From Streptomyces sp. B1I3 (GTDB taxonomy: Bacteria > Actinomycetota > Actinomycetes > Streptomycetales > Streptomycetaceae): a stretch of DNA of 64,000 nucleotides. Location: assembly GCF_030816615.1 (NCBI RefSeq), contig NZ_JAUSYD010000001.1:7338501-7402500 (forward strand), in the 5' to 3' direction. Of the stretch, positions 1 through 8,437 are shown piece by piece. Both the position numbers and the translations under genes were made by a program. How positions within the stretch are numbered: the first letter of the stretch is position 1; each line of letters opens with the position of its first letter. Under the pieces are notes generated by a model. The model was not told the DNA's origin and ran no database searches. It worked only from the letters and a program-made list of their open reading frames with translations.

Positions 1-145
1 CCGCCTCGAAGAACTCGAGGTCGAGAAGGTGGGTGAAGTGGGTGTGCCCCTGCCACTGCGCCACCAACAGCACGCGCAGATCGTCGGGTATCGGGCGACC
101 GCCCAGCCGCTCGCGAGAGAACTCGGCGAGCCGTTCGTCGTACAT
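1..145 (-). CDS. Partial hypothetical protein (N-terminal 48 codons)
   Basis: The reverse strand opens with ATG at 143-145 and reads without a stop to the window edge, so only the N-terminus is present. It begins MYDERLAEFSRERLGG and contains VAQWQGHTHFTHL. An AGAGTG stretch lies just upstream of the ATG. Codon use has the expected high-GC third position. I do not recognise the family. The rest of the gene lies outside the window. Confidence 0.5.
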   Translation of the reverse strand, partial: MYDERLAEFSRERLGGRPIPDDLRVLLVAQWQGHTHFTHLLDLEFFEA

Positions 146-705
146 GGGCACTCTCCGAAGGTCGAAACAAGATCCACGTCAACGTTACAGCGGTGCCGGC
201 AAGAGGCTGGTATGCGGCGGCTGTCGCCGCATCCTCCTGATCCGTGTGCCAGGACGGGCTCCAGGTCGCGTCCGCGGGAGTCCGTCGATCGCGAGGTCAC
301 GAAGAGGGTGACGGGGGCTCTGGAAAGGTGAGGCACCGGGCCGGTTCCGGGGCGGATCCATCACAGAGACCTATACCGGCCTGTGCCCGGCCAGACCGCC
401 GCGATGTCGGTCCGGCTGCTCCTCACGATCGCCGCCGCCGTCCGCCGCACCGCCCAGAAACACCACCACGGCCGCGAACAGGACCTGGGGGAGGAGGCCG
501 GGAAGCTCGCCGAGTAGGTCCGCGACGTCGTGCCCGCCCCCGTCCGAACCTGAACGCATCCCGACAAGGCGGCCGCTGGCGGGCGGTACCGGCCTGCCGG
601 ACCACGTCCGACAATGCTGGCCGTACGCGCACCGAGGCACCGACCGTGGGCGGGCCTGCTGCGCACCACGGTTCCCGAGGGGTTGGTCCGGGAACCGACG
701 CGTTA
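146..705. other. Stretch without a recognisable gene
   Basis: Several reading frames are open here, but none gives a protein with natural composition or a known motif. The translations are Arg/Pro/Gly-rich, as expected of random high-GC DNA. I see no RNA gene or clear terminator. It ends where the RHS-like remnant begins. Confidence 0.4.
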
Positions 706-843
706 GTGGCGCGGGTGGACTACTCGACGGGCAACCTGATGCTCGCGGGGACCGACTTCGACATCGCCGGGGTCGGACAGAGCCTCCAGCTCGCGCGCAC
801 CTACAACTCCTTGGACGCCCCGGCCGGGGCGGGTGCCCGGCAG
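706..843 (+). pseudogene. Remnant of an RHS-repeat protein N-terminal (DUF6531-type) segment
   Basis: About 45 codons read VARVDYSTGNLMLAG...LQLARTYNSLDA, which matches the typical start of the DUF6531 segment of RHS/polymorphic toxin proteins (V-x-x-x-TGNL ... L-x-R-TYNS). The intact family runs to well over 1000 residues. Here the homology begins without a start codon and stops after the first segment, just before a small secreted-peptide gene in the same frame. I infer a decayed fragment left by recombination. Confidence 0.55.
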
Positions 844-882
844 AGGGCGTATCCGGGCACCACCGCGATCGTTGAAAGGATC

Positions 883-1089
883 ATGACGAACTCAGGACGC
901 GCACTCGCCATGGTGTCCTTGGTCGCGGCCCTCTTCGTGTTCACGATCCCAGCCCAGGCCGCCACGCCCTCCGACGCGGAGCTGCTTCAGCCTCTTGGCG
1001 AGAATGCCGAGGGTCTCAGCCGGATCGCGTTCTTGGACGGCAACACTGCGGTCATGCCCGGCAAGGTCGTCGGGGTGGACTACAAGTAG
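883..1089 (+). CDS. Small secreted peptide, 68 aa, hypothetical
   Basis: ATG at 883 follows a GAAAGGA ribosome site with good spacing. The first 26 residues form a textbook Sec signal: a short polar start, the hydrophobic run LAMVSLVAALFVFTI, then PAQA before ATPSD. The mature part is about 42 residues and acidic to neutral, with no cysteines, ending GKVVGVDYK. Function is unknown. The reading frame is continuous with the upstream RHS remnant, but the signal peptide and ribosome site argue for independent initiation here. Confidence 0.55.
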   Translation: MTNSGRALAMVSLVAALFVFTIPAQAATPSDAELLQPLGENAEGLSRIAFLDGNTAVMPGKVVGVDYK

Positions 1090-1232
1090 GGCTGCGGCTG
1101 CGGGGTTCTCGGGCCATGTCCGCCGTTGCAGTCTCTGGTTCGACGGTGGGGGCTGCCTGGTGAGGCCTTCACGCCGCACGTCCACACCCGCAGTGATGCG
1201 GACGTGCGGGTTTAGGGCCGTCTCTGTAGGCG

Positions 1233-1784
1233 TCAGCCGGCGACCGTGCCGAAGAGGTGGTTGGCAGGTGCGTTTGGGTCGTTGCCGTAGAAGAACTCGG
1301 TGAGTGCCTGGTGGAATTCGGTGCGGTTCAGCGCTCCGGAGCCGTCCCGGTCCAGAGCGGTGAAGACGGCGGCGCAGTCCTCGCTGGGAACGGCGGCGAC
1401 GGAGTCGAACATCTGCTGGAACTCGGCCTGGTCGATCGTGCCGTCCGCGTTGAGGTCGACGAGGTCGAAGAAGCAGTTGGTCACCGGCTCGATCTGCTGC
1501 GGGTAGAGGGCGGGGTCGGTCAGGGCCCGCTTGAACCCTTCGGTCATCTCCCGCAGATCGATCTTCCCGTCGCCGTCCTGGTCCATCGGGGCGATCACGT
1601 TGGTCCAGAACCCGTCGAGCCCTTCGGTGAGCTGGCGGGCGGTCGCGGAGTCCGGCGCAGTGTTACGGGCGGCGATGTACCGCTCGCTCATCATGCGGAC
1701 GTCCCGCTGGGTGATGAATCCGTCGCCGTCGACGTCGGCGCCCCTGAACCACTGGGCGTACTTGAGGTCTTGAAGTGCAGTCAT
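1233..1784 (-). CDS. EF-hand calcium-binding protein (calerythrin-like), 183 aa
   Basis: A cytosolic calcium-binding protein with four EF-hand loops at about residues 17-28, 68-79, 110-121 and 145-156. The loops show the Dx[DN]xDG pattern (VDGDGFIT, DQDGDGKID, LNADGTID, RDGSGALN). Loop 1 ends in Asp and loops 2-4 end in the usual Glu at position 12. There is no signal peptide or membrane segment. Length and four-hand layout match the calerythrin/CabB-type proteins common in Streptomyces, which are thought to buffer or sense calcium. It stands alone. Its stop lies 144 bp beyond the secreted-peptide gene, which converges on it. Confidence 0.9.
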   Translation of the reverse strand: MTALQDLKYAQWFRGADVDGDGFITQRDVRMMSERYIAARNTAPDSATARQLTEGLDGFWTNVIAPMDQDGDGKIDLREMTEGFKRALTDPALYPQQIEPVTNCFFDLVDLNADGTIDQAEFQQMFDSVAAVPSEDCAAVFTALDRDGSGALNRTEFHQALTEFFYGNDPNAPANHLFGTVAG

Positions 1785-1919
1785 GAATGCGCACCGTAAT
1801 CATGTCATTACACAAGCGCAAACAGCAGGCGATCGCCTCTCGGCGGCCCGGGCCGGTCTGCTACGCGCTTGACGAGGGCGGATGTGGAAACGTGCCCGAG
1901 AAGGCAGGGGGTCTTCGTG

Positions 1920-4217
1920 TCAGTGTTCGAGGTGTGGTGATGTGAAAGCGAGCACGTCAGGAAGGGCCTCGCCGTACAGCTCGACGTCGACCAGGGCGCT
2001 GAGGGCACTGGGGCCCTGGGACAGGTGTGAGCACGCCCGGTCGGCTGTGAGGGCGTTCGGATTGCCGTGGCGGTCCAGGGTTCCGCTCATGCCCGGCTGG
2101 ACCGGGTCCCACCACGCTCCTGTGGACAGTTGCACGACGCCTGGCATGACGTCGTCCGACAGGACTGCGCCTGCCAGGCAGCTTCCCCGGTCGTTGTGGA
2201 CGCGGACGATCATGCCGTTCTCGATGCCGCGCGACGCGGCGTCAAGCGGGTTGAGCGTCACGGGCTCACGGCCACGGATCTTTGAGCTGAGGCTGTGGCC
2301 GCCGTTGTCGTACTGGCTGTGCAGGCGTGAGGCGGGCTGGTTCGAGATCAGGTGCAGCGGGAACCGGTCCGCCAGACCGGCACCGAGCCACTCGGCTGGT
2401 TCCAACCACGTCGGATGCCCCGGACAGTCGTCATAACCATACGAGTCGATCTCTTGGGAGAAGATCTCGATTCGACCCGAGGGCGTCGGCAGGGGGAAGC
2501 TCTGCGGATCTGCGCGGAGCGCCTCGAAGCTCCCGGGAAACGGTCCGGTCAGCGCCGGCAGCTGGGCGGTGGAGCTGCGCCAGAAGTTGTCGAAGCCCGG
2601 CAGGGCGGCGTCGTCGCCGAGTTCGGCCCTCGTCTGCTCGTAGAGGTGTCGGACCCATTCGATCTCGGAGCGCGACTGAGTGAACTCCTGCTCGTATCCG
2701 AGCCGGGAGGCCAGGGCGGCGAAGATCTGGTGGTCGGTGCGCGACTCGCCCTCCGGTTCGCGGACCTTCGGCATCGCGACGAGGTGGGGGTCGGAGAATC
2801 CGGCGGCGAAGTCGTCGCGCTCCAAGGTGGTGGCGACGGGAAGGACGATGTCTGCGAACTTGGCTGTGGTGTTCCACCAGGCTTCGTGGACCACCACCGT
2901 GTCAGGGGTCTGCCATGCGCGGGTCAACCGGTGCAGGTCCTGGTGGTGGTGGAACGGGTTGCCTCCGCACCAGTAGACCAGGCGGAGTTCGGGCAGCGTG
3001 AGGCGACGGCCGTCGTAGTCGATGGTCTTGCCCGGGTGCAGCAGGGTGTCGGCGATCCTCGCGACCGGTATGAAGTCCGGAACGGGATTGCGGACCTTGG
3101 GTACTGCGGCCACGGAGGGGCGGCCTGGAGCCACGCCGGTCGCGTCCATCGTCGCGTAACCCGCGCCCCAGCCGCCGCCGGGCTGGCCCATCGAGCCCGC
3201 CATGGCGGCCAGCACGACGGACATCCAGATCGGTTGTTCGCCGTGGTCTGCCCGTTGCACCGCGTAGTTGACCATGATGAGGGAACGCTGCGTGGTCAGG
3301 CGGCGGGCGAGGTCGGTGATCGTGTCGCGGCCGATGCCCGTGATCTCCGCTGCCCAGGCGGCGTCCTTGGGGACGCCGTCGAGCTCGCCGGTCAGGTAGG
3401 AGGCGAAGCGGTCGAACCCGATGCAGCACCGGCGCAGGAACTCCTCGTCGTGCCACCCGTTGACCAGCATCGTGTGGGCGATGCCGAGCATCGCGGCGGT
3501 GTCGGTGTTGGGGATGACGGGCAGCCACTGGGCGTCGAGGAAGCCGGCGGTGTCGCTGCGGATGGGGCTGACGTTCACGAACCGCACCCCGGCCTCACGG
3601 CACCGGCGCTGCAGGTCCTGCGTCTGGTGCCTGGCCAGCCCACCCGGGTTGATCTGGCTGTTCTTCAGGGCCAGCCCGCCGAACGCCACCACGAACTCGC
3701 AGTTCTCAGCGATCTCGTCCCACATCGGCATCCGGGACTGGTAGCTCCACGGATGCCCGCCGATCACATGAGGGAGGATGACCTCCAGAGCCGCAGTGCT
3801 GTACGTGTTGCGCGAGTCGGTGTATCCCCCGCCCAACGCCAGGAACCGGTGCAGCTGACTCTGTGCGTTGTGGAACGCGCCCGCACTCGCCCACCCGTAG
3901 GATCCGCCGAACACGGCGCTGTCTCCGTGCTGTGAACGCACTCGACGCAGTTCATCGCTGACCAGCGTGATCGCGTCGTCCCAGCTCACCTCCACGAAGG
4001 CGTCGACGCCTCTGGCCGTGTCGTGGGCGCGCGGCAGGCCGTTCAGCCAGCCCTTGCGCACCGCGGGGCGCAACACGCGAGCGCTGTCGTCGGCCGCTCT
4101 CACCATTCCGGGGCCGATAAGCGACGGCGCGGGATCGTCACCCCTCGGCTCAATGCGCACCAACCGACCGGAATCGACCACCGCGACAAAACTGCCCCAG
4201 TGCGTCGCAACCGACAT
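1920..4217 (-). CDS. Molybdopterin-dependent oxidoreductase, BisC/TorZ-like (DMSO reductase family)
   Basis: About 765 residues, the usual size for BisC/TorA-type S- and N-oxide reductases. The N-terminus has THWGSF and the segment around residue 106 reads SYGWASAG. The Ser at about 111 fits the position that ligates molybdenum in this family. Later blocks include the YWCGGNPFHHHQDL cofactor region and a C-terminal molydopterin-binding domain (NQPASRLHSQYDNG, VRVHNDRGSC). No N-terminal 4Fe-4S Cys cluster and no Tat signal are present, so it is probably cytoplasmic, like biotin sulfoxide reductase. I chose MSVATHWGSF as start; an ATG 15 bases upstream is possible. The natural substrate cannot be read from the sequence. 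Confidence 0.9.
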   Translation of the reverse strand: MSVATHWGSFVAVVDSGRLVRIEPRGDDPAPSLIGPGMVRAADDSARVLRPAVRKGWLNGLPRAHDTARGVDAFVEVSWDDAITLVSDELRRVRSQHGDSAVFGGSYGWASAGAFHNAQSQLHRFLALGGGYTDSRNTYSTAALEVILPHVIGGHPWSYQSRMPMWDEIAENCEFVVAFGGLALKNSQINPGGLARHQTQDLQRRCREAGVRFVNVSPIRSDTAGFLDAQWLPVIPNTDTAAMLGIAHTMLVNGWHDEEFLRRCCIGFDRFASYLTGELDGVPKDAAWAAEITGIGRDTITDLARRLTTQRSLIMVNYAVQRADHGEQPIWMSVVLAAMAGSMGQPGGGWGAGYATMDATGVAPGRPSVAAVPKVRNPVPDFIPVARIADTLLHPGKTIDYDGRRLTLPELRLVYWCGGNPFHHHQDLHRLTRAWQTPDTVVVHEAWWNTTAKFADIVLPVATTLERDDFAAGFSDPHLVAMPKVREPEGESRTDHQIFAALASRLGYEQEFTQSRSEIEWVRHLYEQTRAELGDDAALPGFDNFWRSSTAQLPALTGPFPGSFEALRADPQSFPLPTPSGRIEIFSQEIDSYGYDDCPGHPTWLEPAEWLGAGLADRFPLHLISNQPASRLHSQYDNGGHSLSSKIRGREPVTLNPLDAASRGIENGMIVRVHNDRGSCLAGAVLSDDVMPGVVQLSTGAWWDPVQPGMSGTLDRHGNPNALTADRACSHLSQGPSALSALVDVELYGEALPDVLAFTSPHLEH

Positions 4218-4232
4218 GCGTCGTTCCACCAC

Positions 4233-4586
4233 GCATCAACCCCATCCCTGAAGGTTCCACTGCTCTCGACAGCGGCTGTCTACGTCAAGGGCCCGCACCC
4301 CAGTCGACGGTCCGAGGGACGGAGACTTCCCCTGCGGGCTGCCACCCAACCGCGTCGGTGCGCGCGATCTGTCATGGCTGATGCTCCGGCCCATGGGGAG
4401 GTGCGCGGCGCGGGTGGTCGGTCGCTGGCGTCTGCGGGGAACCCGAGGGATGACGACGTGAGGGCGATGAAGGCCTACCCGATGGGCTCAGGGCAGGCCT
4501 TCTCGATCCGGCTTCGGTTTCACTTCTAGGGCGTGTATCGAAAGCGCTGATTGCGAGCACGAGAGCGGCTGTTAGCGTTTCGCCAC
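4233..4586. other. Intergenic stretch, nothing recognised
   Basis: About 350 bases between the divergent molybdoenzyme and cupin genes. It should hold both promoters, but I could not pick convincing -35/-10 pairs. No RNA gene or coding frame of natural composition was seen. Confidence 0.35.
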
Positions 4587-4976
4587 GTGAGTGACAGCGT
4601 GTACGTGGGTAACGCGGGCAAGGATGCGGCACTGGACCGAGGATGGCTCCTCGGGCACTTCAGGGACGTAGACGACCCGCGCCACAGCGAGGCCGTAGAG
4701 ATCAAATGGGGTGTCCACCCCCGTGCCGATGAGCGATCGCAGTGGGTGAGGGGCGAGGAACGCACGGCTCTCCTGGTTCTCATCAGCGGCCGCTTCCGCG
4801 TCGAACTGCCCGGCCGCAGCGTCCTTCTGGAGGAGCAGGGTGATTACGTTGTGTGGGGGCGGGGAGTCGATCACTCGTGGTTCGCGGAGGAAGAGTCGGT
4901 GGTACTGACTGTCCGATGGCCGTCCGTGCCCGGCTATGTAGCGACTGGGAAGGACCAGGCGCAACTGGGGACCTGA
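4587..4976 (+). CDS. Cupin-fold small protein, about 129 aa
   Basis: The core reads KWGVHPRADERSQWV, LLVLISGRFRVELPG and GDYVVWGRGVDHSWFAEEESV. This is the two-part pattern of a small single-domain cupin, with HPR and VDHSW at the two histidine positions. Similar Streptomyces proteins are often labelled 'signal peptidase I' by mistake; no protease motif is seen here. I chose the GTG at 4587 (VSDSVYVGN). An in-frame TTG at 4551 would add 12 Arg-rich residues that look unnatural. The ligand is unknown. It is followed directly by a truncated IS transposase on the other strand. Confidence 0.7.
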   Translation: MSDSVYVGNAGKDAALDRGWLLGHFRDVDDPRHSEAVEIKWGVHPRADERSQWVRGEERTALLVLISGRFRVELPGRSVLLEEQGDYVVWGRGVDHSWFAEEESVVLTVRWPSVPGYVATGKDQAQLGT

Positions 4977-4992
4977 CACGAATGGGCGATGG

Positions 4993-5376
4993 TCACAGCC
5001 ACTCTTTGATGGCAGCAACGAGGACGGTCGCCTCGTAGCGGACCGCGAGTTTGTCGTATCGCGTGGCGACGGCGCGGTGCCTCTTGAGGCGGTTGATCCC
5101 GCATTCGACCGCGTGACGCTCATGGTAGTCGACCGGGTCGAAGTGTGGCGGTCGGCCACCGCGGGAGCCGAGCTTCCGGCGATTACGCCCCTGGTCGACC
5201 TTGTTTGGGATGGTGCAGCGGATCCCCCGACGACGCAGGTACGCGCGGTTCTTGCGGGAGGCGTACGCCTTGTCCGCACGCACCCGATCGGGACGGACGC
5301 GTGGCCGGCCCGCCCCGATGCGGGGCACGCGGACTTTCTCGAGCACCGGTTCGAACTGAGTGGACGTGGATCCCAT
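4993..5376 (-). pseudogene. IS5-family transposase, C-terminal half only
   Basis: 127 codons read VRADKAYASRKNRAYLRRRGI, then IPNKVDQ, then ERHAVECGINRLKRHRAVATRYDK. This is the C-terminal part of an IS5-family DDE transposase: D of ADKAYAS, and the final E in AVECGINRLK. The first part with the initial catalytic Asp is missing. The intact form would be about twice this length. The truncation point near 5376 coincides with the start of a different gene on the other strand, so a recombination junction lies there. Confidence 0.78.
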
Positions 5377-5864
5377 TGAAGTCCGTGGGGCCCATACAGT
5401 TCGGTCAGAGCAAGGAGGAAGTCTCAGCCGCTCTGGGCGAGCCGATTGATGCGTGGGATGTCAAGAAGTACGCGCGTTGGTATCCCTTCTATGGAGTCGG
5501 CATCGACACCTATTACGACCAGGAGACCCAGACCTCGGCTGCAGTAGCTGTGGACGCCTGCCGGGGCCCACAGGTCAGCATCGACGGCACTCCTTTGGTT
5601 GGCCGGCTGCCCTCGGAACTCGAACCCTGGCTCGAGGAGACGGCGTCAACACTTGAGGGCCCGTCTCTGCCCGAGTATGTCGATGGCCTGCGCTTCGGGC
5701 CCCGCGGGGAGCCGTATCTCCTCAGTTTGGGATTGGTCCTGCGCTGCCAGCAGAACGGTGACCATGCCCGCTGTCGCCCAGTGTTCCTTGCGCCCCGGTG
5801 GGCTATGCGAGGCCAGGAATTGATCGAGAACTTGATCCCCGACACGGAGTGGCTGACGTACTGA
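5376..5864 (+). CDS. Hypothetical protein, 5' end probably cut by IS insertion
   Basis: The protein reads LKSVGPIQFGQSKEEVSAALGEP and ends DTEWLTY, about 162 residues. The opening 'SVGPIxFGxSxxEVxxALGEP' is common in small Streptomyces hypotheticals, where it follows a start Met by a few residues. Here the frame runs directly into the IS5 remnant, so the native start seems lost. A TTG at 5376 or GTG at 5385 could serve. No catalytic motif, signal peptide or membrane segment was seen. Function is unknown. Confidence 0.6.
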   Translation: MKSVGPIQFGQSKEEVSAALGEPIDAWDVKKYARWYPFYGVGIDTYYDQETQTSAAVAVDACRGPQVSIDGTPLVGRLPSELEPWLEETASTLEGPSLPEYVDGLRFGPRGEPYLLSLGLVLRCQQNGDHARCRPVFLAPRWAMRGQELIENLIPDTEWLTY

Positions 5865-5877
5865 GCGATGCCCAACC

Positions 5878-6660
5878 TCATGATGCGTGGTGGAGGACGA
5901 GGACGGCCTTCACGACGTCAGTGATTCGGTTGGTGCTGCAGCGGAGCTTGCGTAGGAGGCGCCAGCCCTTGAGGGTGGCCATGGCCTGCTCGCCGAGACA
6001 GCGGATCTTGGCGTGGGTGGTGTTGTGGCGATGCTTCCACCGCTTGAGGTGCCGCCCCCGAAACGGTACGCGGACGGGTCCGCCGGCGCCTTGATACGCC
6101 TTGTCCGCCCAGCACCGGAGTCCTGCTTCAGTAAGGGCTGCGATGATCCCGTGGTGTCGCGCGGCGGTCAGGTCGTGAGTCGAGCCGGGCAGAGCCGGCG
6201 AGACCCAGAGAAGCCGTCCGAACGGATCGGTGAGGACCTGCACGTTCATGCCGTGGCGCTTGTGCTTCCCGGAGTAGTAGGGGGTGTCAGCGGCGATGCG
6301 GTCGATCGGCAGCAGGGTGCCGTCCAGGATGACGAACGCCTTCTGCCGGATCGTCCGCATCGCCTCGGCCAGGGAGGGGGCGAGGACGGCCAGGGCCTCG
6401 ACGGCTTCACGTATGTAGCGGTAGACAGTCGCGATTCCGATGCCGAACCCGGAGGCCAGCTGGGCATAGGTGTCACCGCACCGCAGGTGGGCCAGGGCGA
6501 GTAGTGCTTGTCGCGCGGCGGGAAGGCGTCGCCACCGCGTTCCGATGTCCTGCCGTCTGGCAGCCAGTCGTCCGGTCAGGAACCGCAAGGTGCGGCCGGA
6601 CAGATCAATCGAGGATGGGTAAACAAGCACGCGCAGCTCCTGGCAGACAAGGGTGATCAT
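5878..6660 (-). CDS. IS5-family transposase (DDE_Tnp_4 type), apparently intact
   Basis: About 260 residues. An N-terminal helix-turn-helix (LRCGDTYAQLASGFGIGIATVYRYIREAV, in two blocks) is followed by a DDE core: ILDGTLLPIDRIA (first D), WADKAYQGAGGPV (second D) and LGEQAMATLKGWRLLRKLRCS (E). This layout matches the full-length Streptomyces DDE_Tnp_4 transposases. Starts at ATG 6660 or GTG 6630 (LVYPSSIDLS) are both plausible; homologs usually begin at the latter. I could not define terminal inverted repeats with confidence. Confidence 0.9.
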   Translation of the reverse strand: MITLVCQELRVLVYPSSIDLSGRTLRFLTGRLAARRQDIGTRWRRLPAARQALLALAHLRCGDTYAQLASGFGIGIATVYRYIREAVEALAVLAPSLAEAMRTIRQKAFVILDGTLLPIDRIAADTPYYSGKHKRHGMNVQVLTDPFGRLLWVSPALPGSTHDLTAARHHGIIAALTEAGLRCWADKAYQGAGGPVRVPFRGRHLKRWKHRHNTTHAKIRCLGEQAMATLKGWRLLRKLRCSTNRITDVVKAVLVLHHAS

Positions 6661-7084
6661 GATCGAGAACCCGTCTACCAGCAGCTTCGTCGTTGTGCAG
6701 GACCGTCCAACGCGCGGACACCACCACCAGATTGGAAAAGGCTCAATGATGCGTCGGCAGGCGCGGTCTTCCAGGCAGGGCACGGGGCGTAGAGAACTCC
6801 ATGATCTTGGAAGCCCGTGCCTGTCCTCTCGCCGAGCCGTCAACCCGGCAGAGCGAAGACCCTGGTCGACCGTCGGTTTCTGCAGAGGACTACTGAGATT
6901 CGCCGCGTGATGTCGCTCGCTACAGCCCATGGCGCTGGGGCGATGTCCGTTCTACGGGCGACTCCACTCGGAGATCACGGTGGCGGACGGAGAGGGTTGC
7001 TGTGGTTGCGGTACTCCGCTGCTGTACGCCAACGTCGGGGAGGCGCGATAGCTCACGAGTCGGGATGCTTAGATTGGAGAGCCC
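6661..7084. other. Stretch without a recognisable gene
   Basis: About 420 bases upstream of the IS5 transposase and before a small hypothetical gene. It probably includes the IS end. Translations in all frames look random. No tRNA or hairpin terminator was noticed. Confidence 0.35.
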
Positions 7085-7375
7085 ATGGATCTGCGAGAGT
7101 CCCTCGGCGAGGCCGTGGTCGCCCTAAAAACTCCGCTGGGAAGCGCTGATCGCGAGCAGGGTTGGACAGACGAGCTGCGTCGGGAGATCCAGGAAGAGAT
7201 CTCGGTCAGCCGCTCAATGTTGAGGCGCCCCGGGCCGTGGGCGGTCAGATACCTCCATCCCCGCCTCGATGAGTGGATGGCACGCGAAGGTGTTCAGCCG
7301 GGACGCCTCCGTGATGTGGTCATGGAGGCGCAGACTCTCATCATTGGGGCGCGCGATGCGGCCCGCTCACGGTGA
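7085..7375 (+). CDS. Small hypothetical protein, 96 aa
   Basis: ATG at 7085 opens MDLRESLGEAVVALKTPLGSA, with a stop at 7375. The composition is natural: charged and helical (DELRREIQEEISVSRSML), with WAVRYLHPRLDEWMAREG in the middle. A GGAGAG run lies just before the ATG. There is no known motif, signal or membrane segment. It ends five bases before a 3' tRNA fragment, a common place for genes brought in with an integrating element. Confidence 0.5.
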   Translation: MDLRESLGEAVVALKTPLGSADREQGWTDELRREIQEEISVSRSMLRRPGPWAVRYLHPRLDEWMAREGVQPGRLRDVVMEAQTLIIGARDAARSR

Positions 7376-7379
7376 CAAT

Positions 7380-7437
7380 CTTGAGAACCATCGTGGCAGC
7401 GATGTCACCGTGAGTTCGAATCCCACACCCACCGCCA
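7380..7437 (+). other. 3' fragment of a tRNA gene, probably tRNA-Ser; possible att site
   Basis: The sequence contains the T-loop GTTCGAATC, a 3' acceptor strand ACCCACC, discriminator G and an encoded CCA (7435-7437). Upstream, GTGGCA (7393-7398) pairs with TGTCAC (7403-7408) across a GCGA loop, as in the long variable arm of class II tRNAs. Discriminator G favours Ser over Leu. CTTGAGA at 7380-7386 looks like an anticodon loop with TGA. No 5' acceptor strand (GGTGGGT) or D-arm is present upstream, so this is not a complete tRNA. Such 3' pieces are typical attachment sites of integrative elements. Confidence 0.55.
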
Positions 7438-8437
7438 GGTGAACGGCCCCCGACCAGTCGTTCCCGTGGGGCCAACAGACTCGCTCGAAGCCATGTGGCA
7501 AATCCGCGTGAACCGGACAGCACGCGACTACGCCGAAGCCTTGTGTGTCATATGGCCAGTCTGGCGCGACGTGGGCCCATCAGTGCGGAATCGGCGCGAC
7601 CGCGCCGCGTAGAGCCTTGGCAGCCGCAACTCCTCGCGGAACTGCTGTTGTTCGGCGGTCAGCCCGCCACCTTGTGGATACCGCGTGACTCCGGTGATAC
7701 CGCAGCTACCGGCCTGCCGACACCCCCAACGACACACCACGAGTTCAGCCTCAGTCTCCAGGGTCACAGCATCGATCTGTCCGGTATCTCGTCCTGTTCC
7801 TGCTTCAGGTTTTTGCTGCTGGTGCCGGCGGGTCGGCCCTGTTCCCGGTATTTTTGAGGTAACTGTGTCTGGGATCTATGAGGAGTATGCTTTCCCGTCA
7901 AAGATGGGGGCCGCATATGCCGGGATCTCCGTGTATTCGGCCACTTCAGTGCGCGCCAGGGGAAGGCGTGCCGTCGAGGAAATGTGCCGTCTCGCCTCGT
8001 CTTACCTGCCCCGGCCTCTGCGCGACGCGCCTTGAACAGGTCCTGAGTGGCGGAGGATCCCGAGTGCCCTTCGATTGCGGGTGTCCATAACCCGCAGTGC
8101 AGAGCCTACAGGAGCTAGAAATTTCAAAAATGGCGAGTTCGCGCCAATATTGGCCGGTCCCATTGGCGAGTATGGGCTAAACATAATTGCGAGGGGATTT
8201 CTTCTCCTGTGGATGGCGTACTGTCCTGTCGGGTGATTGTTGACGGAAATCGCGCGCCTTGTTCCATTACGAATATCTGGATATGCGTGTCGTATGGAAG
8301 CGGCACGTAATTCTCGGACTGTCGCACAGCATGCGGCGCGGAAAAATGTTCGAGGGAAATTACTATTTTCAGGTGCCGTACCAACCTGATTTCGCGCCCC
8401 GGATCGACCCTTGCTTCACCTGAGCCAGAGGAACACT
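7438..8437. other. Long non-coding stretch ahead of the glycine-rich gene
   Basis: About 1 kb with no convincing gene. Frames in 7500-8035 are open, but their translations are unnatural. The last 300 bases (about 8100-8410) are clearly less GC-rich than the rest and hold runs such as AATTTCAAAAATGG and TAAACATAATTG. I infer a promoter or regulatory region for the secreted glycine-rich protein, possibly of foreign origin. Confidence 0.4.

Noticed and set aside
2352..3935. A 527-codon plus-strand frame inside the molybdoenzyme gene
   Set aside because: It mirrors the minus-strand gene, has no family motifs, and the minus frame contains all conserved BisC blocks.
7380..7437. A complete tRNA at this site
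   Set aside because: No 5' acceptor strand or D-arm is present, and the anticodon 5' stem does not pair.
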